A stretch of DNA of 64,000 bases, taken from the NCBI RefSeq assembly GCF_004354985.1, contig NZ_SMSK01000012.1, positions 1 through 64,000 of the forward strand, given 5' to 3'. Origin of the DNA: Segetibacter sp. 3557_3. Its GTDB lineage: Bacteria; Bacteroidota; Bacteroidia; Chitinophagales; Chitinophagaceae. Below the pieces are notes generated by a model that had not been told where the DNA came from, ran no database searches, and saw only the letters and a program-made list of their open reading frames with translations. A program made the position numbers and the translations under genes. Positions 8,907 through 18,969 of the stretch are shown here, piece after piece (within the stretch, counting starts at the first letter, position 1; each line of letters opens with the position of its first letter).

Positions 8907-9156
8907 GGAACGAACCAATGTTCATTCACTTATGGATCCTGGTTAATTAAACAGGTTTATGGTCCCGGCTATGGAACAGCATGAGACGGCCGTGGCGCCC
9001 GGCTGCCCAAGTAGGACCGGCGCCGTGCCCCCAACCCCTTGGTGGGTCGCACTCCTTTACTTCAGATAACACTATTCAGCGGAATTTCATTGCAGGCCTT
9101 ACCCAACCGACATCAACACCATTCGCGATTCACCATTCCTCCTTTATCTTTATCTC

Positions 9157-10413
9157 ATGGAGCCCACCAACACAAACAGGCAAGCCAAAATACCCTTCAC
9201 CGGTTACCAAAAGTTCGTAATCTTTATTCTTGCTGTTACCCAATTTTCCGTCGTGCTCGACTTTATGATCATGGCGCCATTGGGTGATCTGTTGATGAAA
9301 GTGTTAGCAATGAAACCTTCACAATTTGGTTCAGCAGTTTCGGGTTATGCATTTAGTGCAGGTATAGCAGGGCTGTTAACAGCGGGTTTCGCCGACCGGT
9401 TTGACCGTAAAAAGTTATTGCTGTTCTTCTACATCGGATTTATTGCAGGTACCATTTTTTGCGCCCTTGCAAACTCTTATGAAACCTTGCTTGTGGCACG
9501 CATCATCACCGGCTTGTTTGGTGGCGTTATCGGTTCAATTTCCCTGGCTATTGTTGCCGACCTGTTCGATATGCACCAGCGTGGTCGTGTCATGGGGTTT
9601 GTGCAAATGGGTTTTGGTGCAAGCCAGGTGCTGGGGATTCCTATCGGGCTTTATCTTGCCAACCACCTGGGATGGCGTGCACCGTTTTGGCTCGTCGTAG
9701 GCATGAGTACCTTGATAGCAGTGATGATTGTTGTAAAACTAAAACCCGTAACTGCTCACCTTGCAGCACAGCACGACCATTCACCGCTTCGCCATTTATT
9801 AAACACCTTCGCCAAAACAAATTATCGTATCGGCTTCCTGGCGACCGCCTTTTTGTCAATCGGCGGATTTATGATGATGCCCTTTAGCAGCGCCTTTGCA
9901 GTCAACAACCTGAAAGTGACCCATGAACAATTGCCCCTTCTATTCATGGTTTCCGGGTGCAGTTCTCTCCTTATTATGCCGCTGATAGGGCGGATTGCCG
10001 ACCGCATAGATAAGTTCACTTTATATACGATTGCATCGGCATGGATGATGATCGTGGTTGTTATCTATACCAATATGTCGGTAAGCCCGCTGTGGTTAGT
10101 GATGCTTGTAAACGTATTGATGATGATGGGAATACTCAGCCGCATGGTTCCTGCGGTGGCGTTAACAACAGCCATACCCGACCTCGCAGACCGCGGAGCA
10201 TTCATGAGTGTCAATTCATCATTGCAACAAATAGCTGGTGGGGTAGCTGCTGCGGCCGGGGGATTGATTATAAAGCAGCAGACCGAGTTCAGTCCACTCG
10301 AACACTACAACACGGTTGGCTATGTGATGGTGTGTATATCATTAATCAGCGTGTTCCTGCTTTACCGGGTAAGTGTAATGGTGAAGAAGAAGATGGGGGA
10401 GAAGAAGGTATAA
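9157..10413 (+). CDS. MFS transporter, DHA1-like
   Basis: This 418-residue inner-membrane protein has about 12 hydrophobic helices. It carries the major facilitator A-motif after helix 2 (GFADRFDRKKLLL) and a matching motif in the second half (GRIADRID). The helix 5 sequence GFVQMGFGASQVLGIPIG resembles motif C of drug and sugar efflux proteins of the DHA1/AraJ type. The likely role is proton-driven export of a small molecule; the substrate is unknown. The start at ATG 9157 follows a region with no clear ribosome site. No neighbouring gene on the same strand points to a pathway. Confidence 0.85.
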   Translation: MEPTNTNRQAKIPFTGYQKFVIFILAVTQFSVVLDFMIMAPLGDLLMKVLAMKPSQFGSAVSGYAFSAGIAGLLTAGFADRFDRKKLLLFFYIGFIAGTIFCALANSYETLLVARIITGLFGGVIGSISLAIVADLFDMHQRGRVMGFVQMGFGASQVLGIPIGLYLANHLGWRAPFWLVVGMSTLIAVMIVVKLKPVTAHLAAQHDHSPLRHLLNTFAKTNYRIGFLATAFLSIGGFMMMPFSSAFAVNNLKVTHEQLPLLFMVSGCSSLLIMPLIGRIADRIDKFTLYTIASAWMMIVVVIYTNMSVSPLWLVMLVNVLMMMGILSRMVPAVALTTAIPDLADRGAFMSVNSSLQQIAGGVAAAAGGLIIKQQTEFSPLEHYNTVGYVMVCISLISVFLLYRVSVMVKKKMGEKKV

Positions 10414-11008
10414 GGATTTATTGTTGGACCGGCTTCATTCCTTTATTTTGCCTGGTTGTTGCCCAACCCGGCACTCCCTCCCACGACCGGGATCATTCCG
10501 TCCGAGTGGCGTCTGCCCGCGCGGGCACTTGTACTTCCAGCATATGCTTTGGCTAGCTTATCAGCCTGGCCGTTGTTACCCCCGGATGACCAGTCGGACG
10601 GGTCTCAACCAACTGAGTGTTCGCTTTATGAGTCGGTAGCTGCTTCGATTGCAGTTGACAAAACGATACAAGGGCGCTGCTACAAGCAAGACCGGGAAGG
10701 TTAGCGTCGGCAATCACCACGGGATGCTCTGCCCCGTTTGCAGGTGACAACAGCATGCAGAGGCGTGCTTTAAGGGAGCGAAACATCTTCGGCAGAAACT
10801 GGACTTTTTTACGCATGATTACCAACAAAGAAAGTTAATCATAGATCGCTACGGCTTCTTTCCGTTTGAGACCGCGTGCTTTTGCTTACGTTCACAGCTT
10901 ATTTGTTGCAATCAGAAAATAAGCCTTATTTCAAGCTTCCATGACTCCAGCATATGCAAGAGGTGAAACAGGATAAATAAAAGCAGATACCCGAATAGTA
11001 TAAATAAT
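10414..11008. other. Intergenic stretch with two REP-like palindromes
   Basis: Copies of the ~28-bp GC-rich palindrome lie at about 10498-10526 and 10577-10601. Minus-strand frame 10553-10828 is open but looks like a shadow, with no recognisable protein features. I see nothing else I can name. Confidence 0.4.
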
Positions 11009-11398
11009 ATGAAAACGGCAACTACAATTTCCCGGGTTTTACTTGGGTTTATTTACCTGGTTTTTGGGCTGGATTACTTTTTCCGTTTTATTCCGTATCA
11101 ACCCAATCATACGGGTATTGTAGCGGCATTCAAATCAGGACTATTGGGCGTAGGATATTTTTACCCGATGTTAAAATCGATACAGATTATTGGTGGCCTA
11201 TCCATGTTAGTAAATCGATATGCGCCCTTTTTTGCTGTCGTATTGTTTCCAATAAGCTTAAACGTATTTCTTTATCACACCATCCTGGTTCCTTCCGGTT
11301 GGTTGATGGGTGTATTGCTGATTGTACCCAACCTTTTTTTAGGATATGCATACCGCAAATACTATCATGGAATGTTTGTAAAGAAGCCAGTCTTGTAA
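11009..11398 (+). CDS. DoxX-like small membrane protein
   Basis: This 129-residue protein has four hydrophobic segments (about 7-27, 42-62, 72-90 and 94-114) and an N-terminal motif SRVLLGFIYLVFGLDYFF resembling the DoxX/DoxD-like family. Such proteins sit in the cytoplasmic membrane, and most have no proven function. The gene is monocistronic, with convergent TonB receptor and long spacers on both sides. The assignment rests on topology and the first helix only. Confidence 0.65.
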   Translation: MKTATTISRVLLGFIYLVFGLDYFFRFIPYQPNHTGIVAAFKSGLLGVGYFYPMLKSIQIIGGLSMLVNRYAPFFAVVLFPISLNVFLYHTILVPSGWLMGVLLIVPNLFLGYAYRKYYHGMFVKKPVL

Positions 11399-11538
11399 AC
11401 CCGGCTATGTTGAGTTGTTGTGCTAAAGACTAAATACTTGCTGTCAAAAGATACTGCCCAAGCAAGTACGAAGTTTGCCGAAGATCCAGGTCAGAACCCA
11501 CGATAGAAGAAGTTGTTTGGAACAGTGAGGAACAAAAA

Positions 11539-13974
11539 TCAATTCCCACTACCCACCCGGTTGATCTCCTCTGTTGCTCCACCCTCAGATCGTTTCAGGG
11601 CTTTCAGCGTCTGCCCAAACCGCCAGCTGAAAGTCAGTCGCGCCACTCTCGAATCCCATTGTATCCTAAACGGTTCATGCGAATTCTCGAACGTTGAATA
11701 GCCTGAATAATTCTGGAAATAAGTGATATCGCGGATGCCCAGTTTGAGGGATCCTGCACCCTTTAAGATTTGCTTGGAAACACCAAGGTTCAGTTCGCCC
11801 TGGGGCTCCAGCCATTCCTGTAAGTCGATCTGGCTCCGCGTTTGGTAATAGCCGCTGATTTCGGCGCCCCATCCTTTATTGAATTGGAACTGGTTGTTGA
11901 GGCTGATGTTAAGCTGGCTGATGTTTACTTTAAGGGGAGCCCATACAACCCCCTTTATGATCTTGTGATTGAACTGGGCAACTGCAGTAAGGTTCCACCA
12001 CCTTGTTACCGGGACCTGGTAGGTTTCGCTTAGGCCGAAATTCTGGAAAGAACCCACGTTTCCACGTGTGTAGATGATAATATTTCTGTTGATGTTACTG
12101 CTGCTGGAGTCGATAACGAATATCTGTGAAAAGTAATCGCGCAGGTAGCCGTACGACAATTCCGTGGTAAGCCGTTGCTTGTAGGTGTGTGCCAATGCAA
12201 AGTTCCAGGTGTACTGTGGTTTTATAAATGGATTGCCGCCTTCATAGGTGTATTTGTTTAGTGTTCTCAAAAAAGGATTCAGGTTTTGAAACGGCGGCCT
12301 GTCTATCCTTCTTCCTGTCCGAAGGGTGAACATGTTATTGCTATCGGTCTTGTAAGAAACAAAGGCGGTAGGAAAGAGGCTGCCATAGTTCCTGTTGAAT
12401 GCAGAATCCTTGATTTCGGCATTCCCAAGTTGGTAGGCTTTGTATGAAGTGATCTCGTATCTTAACCCGGCCTGCCAGTGCCATTTGCCTTGTTTTGCGT
12501 CTATACTCCCATAGGCGGCGCTGATCTTTTCTTTATACAAAAAATGGTTACTCCGGCTGAGGTCCGGAACCCAGTTGGCGGAATAGTACTGGAAATATTC
12601 GGCAAGGTTGTCGGTTTTGTTGATCGCGGTTTTGACTCCGGTTTCGAGCTGAAAACCTTTAAATCGCTTTGCGTAATCAACCTTGAACGTTACAATATCG
12701 AGCTTCGACGGGGTGTTCCCTTTTGTGGCCAATATCGGGCTGCCCGGTGCCAGCAACTGGGTTTGATAATTTTGATCGTTTGCAATGTTGAACTTCACAT
12801 AGTCTACGTCGAAACTCCATTCGCTGCTTGCATCGATGGTATGCCTGGCGTTCAGATTTATGCCGCCCCTTCTGAACCCCATATTGTTTTCGCCCAGGGT
12901 ATTAATAGTTGAGTCTGTTTGAAACTTAGGGTCCATCCATTTGATTGCGCTGGTAAAGTTATTCACCCGGTTTAAGGTGCTGCCGGTAAATACCAAACTC
13001 AACGTCGTGCGGCTGCTTACAAAGAAGTCTACGCCAGTTTTTACATTCTGGCCCGAAACTGTGTTCTTGCCAAAGTTCGGTTGCTCAAGCAGGGCAGAGT
13101 CTGCCCCGCGGCGGCTGAAGTAGGTGCGAAGACTCCAGATGTCCTGGAACTCGGTGTTAGCACGGAACCCATAGTTCATAAACAGGTTCATTTTTCCTTC
13201 GCGGTAATTCAGGTTGATTGTATTACCTGTTTTCGAATAAACCCCCTGCCCGATGCTTACACTTAACGAGCCATTGAATCCCCTTTGTTTGTTGGCCCTC
13301 GTTTTTATGTTTATGATACCAGCGTTGCCAGCAGCATCATATTTGGCACCCGGGTTTTCAATGAGCTCAATGACTTCTACCAGCGATGCACTCATGCCCG
13401 ACAGGTACGACTGCAGCTCGGCGCCACTGAGTTGTGTAGGTTTGCCATCGATAAACACCGAAACCGCGGGTTTGCCTTTCATGATAATGGAGCCATCTTT
13501 TCCAACGGTTAAGCCGGGCGATTTTTCGAGTACTTCCATAACCGTTGCACCTGCGTTGGTAATGTTGGCTTCGGGGTTGATCACCGTTTTGTCGGGCAGA
13601 AATTGAACGAAAGCTTTTTTAGAAAGTACCGTTACATTGTTCAGTAACCGGGCTTTCAATTGCAGCACAATCGTATCGGTCACAACAGTATCTAAGTTTA
13701 GATGGATCGGTTTGCCAAACTGGTCTTCATGGCCCGATGCGCTGGCCTTTACGAGGTATGTTCCGGGGTTCATTTCACCAAACTCAATGCTGCCCGTGGA
13801 GTCAGCCGCGGCGGTACGGATGGTTACTGAATCCCCTGTTAGTAAGTTTACCGTAGCACCCGGAAGTGTTGCTTTCCGGTCGTTCAGCACAGTAATGCGG
13901 ACAAGCGGTTTTACCTGCGCGTACACATGGGTATAAAAACAGATCAAAAGAAAAGCGACGAGTGCTTTAAGCAT
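11539..13974 (-). CDS. TonB-dependent receptor, OMP beta-barrel family
   Basis: This 811-residue outer-membrane protein has a signal peptide (1-19, ending VYA) and a carboxypeptidase-regulatory-like beta-sandwich (about 22-105). The plug domain contains SGMSASLVEVIELIENPGAK and IINIKT (about 115-230). A long beta-barrel rich in aromatic strand ends follows, closing with TFSWRFG near the C-terminus. This architecture is common among non-SusC TonB receptors of Bacteroidota. No SusD partner lies next to it, so it is not a glycan uptake pair in the usual sense. The ligand is unknown. Confidence 0.85.
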   Translation of the reverse strand: MLKALVAFLLICFYTHVYAQVKPLVRITVLNDRKATLPGATVNLLTGDSVTIRTAAADSTGSIEFGEMNPGTYLVKASASGHEDQFGKPIHLNLDTVVTDTIVLQLKARLLNNVTVLSKKAFVQFLPDKTVINPEANITNAGATVMEVLEKSPGLTVGKDGSIIMKGKPAVSVFIDGKPTQLSGAELQSYLSGMSASLVEVIELIENPGAKYDAAGNAGIINIKTRANKQRGFNGSLSVSIGQGVYSKTGNTINLNYREGKMNLFMNYGFRANTEFQDIWSLRTYFSRRGADSALLEQPNFGKNTVSGQNVKTGVDFFVSSRTTLSLVFTGSTLNRVNNFTSAIKWMDPKFQTDSTINTLGENNMGFRRGGINLNARHTIDASSEWSFDVDYVKFNIANDQNYQTQLLAPGSPILATKGNTPSKLDIVTFKVDYAKRFKGFQLETGVKTAINKTDNLAEYFQYYSANWVPDLSRSNHFLYKEKISAAYGSIDAKQGKWHWQAGLRYEITSYKAYQLGNAEIKDSAFNRNYGSLFPTAFVSYKTDSNNMFTLRTGRRIDRPPFQNLNPFLRTLNKYTYEGGNPFIKPQYTWNFALAHTYKQRLTTELSYGYLRDYFSQIFVIDSSSSNINRNIIIYTRGNVGSFQNFGLSETYQVPVTRWWNLTAVAQFNHKIIKGVVWAPLKVNISQLNISLNNQFQFNKGWGAEISGYYQTRSQIDLQEWLEPQGELNLGVSKQILKGAGSLKLGIRDITYFQNYSGYSTFENSHEPFRIQWDSRVARLTFSWRFGQTLKALKRSEGGATEEINRVGSGN

Positions 13975-14101
13975 AAAGAGATACAGCTTTAAACGAAAGT
14001 ATAGAAGGCGGGTAAATTAAGCCGGCTATTTCCTTCAGCGGCAATAATCTAATACGAGTTCCCGCTTTTGTTAATACCCAGAATCAATCGCTTAGCTTCA
14101 G

Positions 14102-14133
14102 TTGTTCCAGGTGTTCCGCAGGGCAGCTCGAAC
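14102..14133 (-). repeat. Repeat family A, terminal hairpin only (A6)
   Basis: On the minus strand the sequence GTTCGAGCTGCCCTGCGG followed by AACACCTGGAAC matches the last hairpin of family A with two changes, one in each arm. The two changes do not restore pairing with each other perfectly. The gap 13975-14451 otherwise contains only shadow frames. Confidence 0.55.
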
Positions 14134-14451
14134 CTGAGTCCATTGTAGTTATATGGTCGAAGGGCTGCCGGATGGAAATGGAAAACACGCTGAAGGCCCT
14201 GTGCCAGGCTTTGTGGCGGATTTGGAATGAACAGCCGGAACCACTGATGATGGAGAACCCCCTGTTGAATGCCCCAAGAAGAAATTTTTGTCGATAGCAA
14301 CGGCATTTAGCAGGTCGATTGCTTCGCTGGTATTTCTCCCAACCCGTTCGCAAAAGACCCGCCCACCGCTGGCAAACCCAGGGGCGCCGTTCGCTTACGC
14401 AAATTGTTTGCAGACGATTTGCAACGCATTTTTGGTGCTCAAACATCTACC

Positions 14452-15075
14452 ATGAAAATCTTATTGCAATTTTTGCTTGCAGTTACCATAACACAATTAA
14501 CGTGGGCACAACCTGCAAAAAAGTGGACAGACGAGGATCGCAACACGTTGACCAGGCTATTGTCGGACACCAAGGTTAAACTCGCTGAAGCCACTAAGGG
14601 ATTATCAGAACGGCAACTGGCCTTTAAACCCACCGATACCAGCTGGTCAATCAAGGGGGTAACCGAACACCTGGCCAGCTACGCAGAATATTACTACTGG
14701 GAACTCGTCACCACAACCCGGTCGGCACTTCCGCAATACCTCGACTCGACCCGGTGCGCAGATCAACATTTTATGACCCTCGCCGACACTACAGAGAAAC
14801 ACGTAGCAACCGGCTTATTTTTACCCAGGGACAAGTACGGTGACTTCGCCAATACGCTGAAGCAGTACAACCTGTTTAAAGACGCGTTCCTAATATTCGT
14901 AAAGGAAAACCAACGGAACTTCCGGGAATACTTTTCGGTGCGGCCGGCCAGGGGAGTATTTGATTGCCGGTGGAGAGACGCGCACCAGGTGGTGCTTGTT
15001 GAAATCGCGCATGTTCTCCGGCATCTGAAGCAAATCGACCGGATCAAAAACCATCCGCAATTTCCGAAAAACTAG
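14452..15075 (+). CDS. DinB-like protein with signal peptide
   Basis: This 207-residue protein starts at the ATG 14452 (MKILLQFLLAVTITQLTWAQ), which gives a clean signal peptide; the frame extends upstream without support. The rest resembles the DinB/YfiT four-helix bundle: SWSIKGVTEHLASYAEYYYWEL supplies a likely metal-binding His and AHVLRHLKQID a second. Members are often metal-dependent small-molecule transferases or of unknown role; a secreted form is less usual and is common in Bacteroidota. A degraded copy of its 3' third lies at 20108-20296, so a paralogue once existed nearby. Confidence 0.75.
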   Translation: MKILLQFLLAVTITQLTWAQPAKKWTDEDRNTLTRLLSDTKVKLAEATKGLSERQLAFKPTDTSWSIKGVTEHLASYAEYYYWELVTTTRSALPQYLDSTRCADQHFMTLADTTEKHVATGLFLPRDKYGDFANTLKQYNLFKDAFLIFVKENQRNFREYFSVRPARGVFDCRWRDAHQVVLVEIAHVLRHLKQIDRIKNHPQFPKN

Positions 15076-15182
15076 CTACTTGCCAGACAAGGGATGATCA
15101 GCCGCGGAAGCTGATTTTTGCGAATGTAGCAACGTGACCCACAACGGCTGTAAGCATCAGGGATGCAGGTTCAGCGCAAGAA

Positions 15183-15231
15183 ATAGCGCAGGTAATAAGT
15201 CTTAAATCGATGGACTTATCACCTGCGCTAT
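15183..15231. terminator. 19-bp inverted repeat between convergent genes
   Basis: Arms 15183-15201 and 15213-15231 are complementary at 18 of 19 positions around an 11-base loop. It lies between the convergent DinB-like and GH9 genes and probably ends transcription from both sides, although neither side has a clear T tract. Confidence 0.6.
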
Positions 15232-15274
15232 AAAGTACGGTTTAGGTCAGTGATGATCTAAAGGGTATAGCAAC

Positions 15275-17803
15275 CTATTTCACTAAATTCTTAAAAGCCG
15301 ATCCAAAAATCAAATACTGGGTATTTCCACCAATAGTACCCTCGTTTTGTCCCCAAAAGAAAGGCCAGTCGTCGTAGTTTTCAAAGTGGTCGGGTTTCCT
15401 GAACAGTAAGCCAGGCGCAACATTGCCGGGAATAAAGGAGAAATCAGCCCTGTTGTTGCCATAAAACACTGACTTCGGACGTGTAGCACCAACGGTTGCA
15501 ACCAGGGAATAGTTGTGATAGGGATGACAACCATATAGATAATCAGCGGCCTTAAAAGCATGCCTCTTGTCGATGATTTCAGGAAAGTATTTGCTGGCAA
15601 AGCTGACCGTTGTACCAAAGTTCGTCACGTCGCCGCTGCCTGCCCAGTTGCCCAGACCAATAGGTACCCCGTATGGATTATTCTTTTCCAGGCCGGTGAT
15701 ATACTCTTTGTATTTCACCATGTACGGCCGAAGCTTTTCTTTATATGCCGCGTCCATGTGCGGTATCGCGTCTAATGCAGTCAGCAGGTTCATATTAACG
15801 TTGCGGTCAAGTGCGGGCCATAAGAGTTCCTGGAATTTATTTAAGTATTGTTGCTCCCTGGTGGAGATGTACAATTGAAGATTGGTTGAAATATTCGAAC
15901 CGCCCCTTCTGCCTAAACTATCCTGCGGCCGGTTGGCCAGTAATTCGGTTGCTTCCTTTAGCAGTCTTTTCGACTGCTGCAACGCTCTCGCCGATAGATC
16001 ATCGTTATAACCCTTTAGTGCCCGGCTTGCTGCAGCCAGCATCGTTGCGGCACTAAGATCGAGGCCGGGATTACGGCTGGTGAACGCCCACAAATCATCC
16101 TTAACCCCGCTCGACCTGCCATCAGCGGCTACCTCGTAAGGACCAAGGTTGGGATTGTAAGGAAGACCGTCTGTTAGTGAGGCTGCGTCGCCAAGGTGAT
16201 GATAGTTATCGAGAACAGCGTTGGAAAGTGTTTGGGTCATATGGCCCACAATCTCTGCCTGGGCTACCAGGTTTAGTACCCCATGCTCAATAAACTGCAA
16301 TACATCGGGGGTTCCATCGGGGCGATGGAGATCCACATAGCGTTGCTTCTGGTCAATAAAAGTTTGATCGCGCTTTGGTTGAAAATATTCCCATGTTCTC
16401 ACAAAGTTTTGCACCACGCTGATATTTGATCCGGTCTCGATATCAAAATCACCGGCGTCGAAATAACCACCCACGTTCAATCCCGGGATTAAGTCAAGTG
16501 CTTTATACTTCGTATCGGTTGTTGGTCCCTGGGCATGAAGATCGAAGTGATCGGTGTTTGGTGGCGCCTGGCGATAACCTTCTTTAAAAGGCTCGCCATG
16601 CCATACCCGGTAAGCCTCGTTTACAAACATATGATCCATATGTATCGGGATCCATATGTCGCTGGTGGCATCAGTGATCTTGTTGTAAACAGTACTGTCG
16701 ATTAAGAAGTTGTTGGTCTTAAGTGCTCCATATTGGATATAATAGATGCCCGGAGTTTTTACCGAAGAGAAATCAAACTTAACGTAGTTGTATTTGAAGT
16801 AATTACCCCATGGTGTAATGTTGCCGCTGAATACTTTGGTAGCGGCGCCATCAGCCCCGATTTTGTATAAAGCCGAAGTGGAGAGCGGTTTGTCTTTCTT
16901 GTCGAGTTCGATAACGGCAACTTTTGGTTGCGCAGGCAGGTAGCCTACCTGGGAAAAACCGATGTTCGGCTCCCGTATCCAGTTAGGAATAGCATTTGGT
17001 TCAACCGTCCAGGTTAGCACCTTGCCAGTTTTTCCTGCAGGCAGCATACTGCGCACTACAAACCAGCCGTTTTGGGCAATCATACGACCGTCAAAGAGCA
17101 TAAGGTCAGCATCCTGCGAGGTAATTTTTACCAGCCGTGAGGGCTCATCAGGTGCCAGCAGAAAAGTACGCCCCTTTTCAAGCGGAAGCGGATCGATGTA
17201 TTTTCCCGTGCCCCTGTCGTCTGCGGTTTTATACCCTTTGTACTGCTTTGGTTTTTCGCTGTTTGGTCGGGTAGTGGTATTACCTACCACATAACGGGGG
17301 AACCGGTTATAGCGCCCATCCATCAAATAGGTTTTTTGCCAATACTGCGATGGCAGAAACTCGAGGTTAAAACCGGCACTACCTTCAAGTGCCTTAGGGA
17401 GGGCTTTATCCAGGTAAACGGATATTTCAACCCCTTTGCCCTTGGCGGTGACGACCACCCGTGAGTTAAACTCGTAATCTTTATAACTTAAGGTAGCCTC
17501 GATGGTTTTCGCCGCACGGTCTATCTTCCGGTTGGATATATCGGGAACAAGATCCCACTGCTCCGGGGTATTAGAAAGCCGTACTGCGCCACCTTGCCCT
17601 GTACGAACACCGTGGTGGATCAGCTCTATCCCGGCGTTTTTTTCATCGTTAAAACCGCCGGTAAAAAGGTTATTGTACACCAGCACATTCACCCCTTGCC
17701 TTTCAAAATACTCCAGGTCGTTAAGTTTTAAATCCTGCCCTGAAGCATAATGGACTGCCGCAAGTAGCAGTATTCCAAGTGATAGAAGTTTCTGTTTGTT
17801 CAT
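15275..17803 (-). CDS. Glycoside hydrolase family 9 (cellulase-type glucanase)
   Basis: This 842-residue exported enzyme has a signal peptide (1-22). An unassigned N-terminal beta-rich region of about 250 residues comes first. A CelD_N-type Ig-like domain follows (about 279-368, GFSQVGYLPAQPKVAVIEL), then the GH9 alpha/alpha barrel (about 372-842). Catalytic features are DAGD (449-452, base and nucleophile-activating Asp pair) and NEG with acid Glu821. The likely substrate is beta-1,4-glucan or mixed-linkage glucan. Upstream lies a LacI-type operator just after a -7-like box, so repression by a LacI protein is likely. The gene is transcribed alone and away from the PUL. Confidence 0.88.
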   Translation of the reverse strand: MNKQKLLSLGILLLAAVHYASGQDLKLNDLEYFERQGVNVLVYNNLFTGGFNDEKNAGIELIHHGVRTGQGGAVRLSNTPEQWDLVPDISNRKIDRAAKTIEATLSYKDYEFNSRVVVTAKGKGVEISVYLDKALPKALEGSAGFNLEFLPSQYWQKTYLMDGRYNRFPRYVVGNTTTRPNSEKPKQYKGYKTADDRGTGKYIDPLPLEKGRTFLLAPDEPSRLVKITSQDADLMLFDGRMIAQNGWFVVRSMLPAGKTGKVLTWTVEPNAIPNWIREPNIGFSQVGYLPAQPKVAVIELDKKDKPLSTSALYKIGADGAATKVFSGNITPWGNYFKYNYVKFDFSSVKTPGIYYIQYGALKTNNFLIDSTVYNKITDATSDIWIPIHMDHMFVNEAYRVWHGEPFKEGYRQAPPNTDHFDLHAQGPTTDTKYKALDLIPGLNVGGYFDAGDFDIETGSNISVVQNFVRTWEYFQPKRDQTFIDQKQRYVDLHRPDGTPDVLQFIEHGVLNLVAQAEIVGHMTQTLSNAVLDNYHHLGDAASLTDGLPYNPNLGPYEVAADGRSSGVKDDLWAFTSRNPGLDLSAATMLAAASRALKGYNDDLSARALQQSKRLLKEATELLANRPQDSLGRRGGSNISTNLQLYISTREQQYLNKFQELLWPALDRNVNMNLLTALDAIPHMDAAYKEKLRPYMVKYKEYITGLEKNNPYGVPIGLGNWAGSGDVTNFGTTVSFASKYFPEIIDKRHAFKAADYLYGCHPYHNYSLVATVGATRPKSVFYGNNRADFSFIPGNVAPGLLFRKPDHFENYDDWPFFWGQNEGTIGGNTQYLIFGSAFKNLVK

Positions 17804-17823
17804 GTCAGTTTTACAATCGTTAA

Positions 17824-17837
17824 TGTAACCGATTACA
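17824..17837 (-). promoter_or_regulatory. LacI-type operator upstream of GH9
   Basis: The sequence TGTAACCGATTACA fits the LacI-family consensus TGNAANCGNTTNCA and is identical to the site at 53604-53617, including flanks (AATGTAACCGATTACACG). On the minus strand it follows a -7-like TACCTTTA by about 6 bases, so a bound repressor would cover the start of transcription. A weaker related site is at 17876-17889 (GGAAATCGGTTGCA). Confidence 0.75.
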
Positions 17838-17924
17838 CGCGAATAAAGGTAAAGTAAACCCTCCTAAATACCGGGGGAAATCGGTTGCACTAAACATCTT
17901 TATGGACCCGGCTCCGGGAACATC

Positions 17925-18104
17925 AGGGAGGCAGCCGTTGCGTCGCACTCTTGTGCTTTTTGTAATGCTATTCACCAGGTTGTTCCCCTATCTTACGATG
18001 ACCCGGAACCGGGATAGAGGGAGGTCCTGGACCTTCCGCAAAAACAGTTGTTCTAAGAACAACAATTATCCCCAATTCGAGGTGCCCTTCGGAACACCTC
18101 GATA
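17925..18104 (+). repeat. Repeat family A, copy A3
   Basis: It carries the 5' part without the palindrome insertion seen in A2, then the three hairpins. The middle hairpin is GTTGTTCT-a-AGAACAAC, where A1 and A2 have GCTGTTCT/AGAACAGC, so both arms changed together. Confidence 0.8.
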
Positions 18105-18168
18105 ATCAGCAAACCTGGCCTGCTTAAGGCATCCTTGAGAGGGAGATATGTTCCACGTTATGTATACT

Positions 18169-18490
18169 CGCTTTCTCCGCTTCGATCTCCCCTGTGGACG
18201 GCCTTATACAAAAGGCGTTAAGAACTTTACTTCAAAGATGCGTTAAGCAGCGAAAATGGAGAACTTTGTACAACTGGGATTTATGAGTCCTCGCTAAGCA
18301 AAGATCCACAGCCCGGCTTTAGCTTTTTCGCTGTAGCATCGTGAAGTAAAGTTTAGCCTTTTGTATACAGCCCCGTCCGACTGGCGTCAGCCGGGCGGGC
18401 TTGATCTTTTTGCTTCTTTTTGCCCGTCCGAATGGCTTCAGCCGGGCGGGCATCAAAGCCTGTCCCGACAAAGTCGGGAGCAAAAAGAAG
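18169..18490 (-). repeat. Repeat family B, copy B1 (long hairpin) with two REP-like palindromes
   Basis: In the minus orientation a CTTCTTTTTGC/GCAAAAAGAAG stem comes first, then a 28-bp palindrome (18372-18399). The left arm is 18312-18370, a loop follows, and the right arm is 18200-18258. Both arms carry TATACAAAAGGC and ACTTTACTTCA. A second palindrome at 18422-18451 fills the loop of the first stem. No coding sequence is present. Confidence 0.8.
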
Positions 18491-18518
18491 AGCATAACAC
18501 AAGCATTTGCCTCCAAAC

Positions 18519-18662
18519 GATTAACCAGTTTATTCCACTGTCTCTGCAGAATAACCTGTAACCAGGATAGCAAGAGGTCTTAGGCCTCGAGCAAATAGAG
18601 CGTTTTAAAAAACAACAATTGTTCCCAACTTAGAGGTGCCCTGCGGAATACCTCGAACAACG
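18519..18662 (+). repeat. Repeat family A, copy A4
   Basis: A more diverged copy. Its first hairpin is CCTG-taac-CAGG where A1 has CCCGG/CCGGG, again with paired changes. The middle hairpin is decayed and the last is GAGGTG/TACCTC. Confidence 0.7.
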
Positions 18663-18699
18663 GGTGTCCTCGATCAAGAGCTGTCCTCTATTACCGAAT

Positions 18700-18800
18700 A
18701 TCCACAGCGCGGTTTAGCTTTTTCACTGTAGCAGCATAGTAAATTTCAGCCGTTTCAATACAGCCACGCCGACTGGCGTCAGTGGACGGGCTGATCTTTT
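18700..18800 (-). repeat. Repeat family B, half copy B4
   Basis: Only the left arm (TTTAGCTTTTTCACTGTAGC onwards) and a REP-like palindrome (about 18762-18790) are present; the right arm is missing. It lies between A4 and the YtxH-like gene. Confidence 0.6.
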
Positions 18801-18969
18801 CGACTATAAATTGACGCTAAGTTGCCTCGTAAAATACAACTGTAGGGTAGATAAGCAGCAGATCCATCTCATCGTCAAGCAGTCGCGGATATGTACATCT
18901 ATTCTACTGTTTGGCATCGTTTTTATATGTTTTTAATCACTTATACATTCATTACTCAAAACCTATATC

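Noticed and set aside
10553-10828. Minus-strand frame of 91 codons
   Set aside because: Contains a REP-like palindrome and shows no recognisable domain; treated as a shadow.
14084-14446. Minus-strand frames between the TonB receptor and the DinB-like gene
   Set aside because: Cysteine and arginine-rich shadow composition, and overlap with the A6 hairpin.
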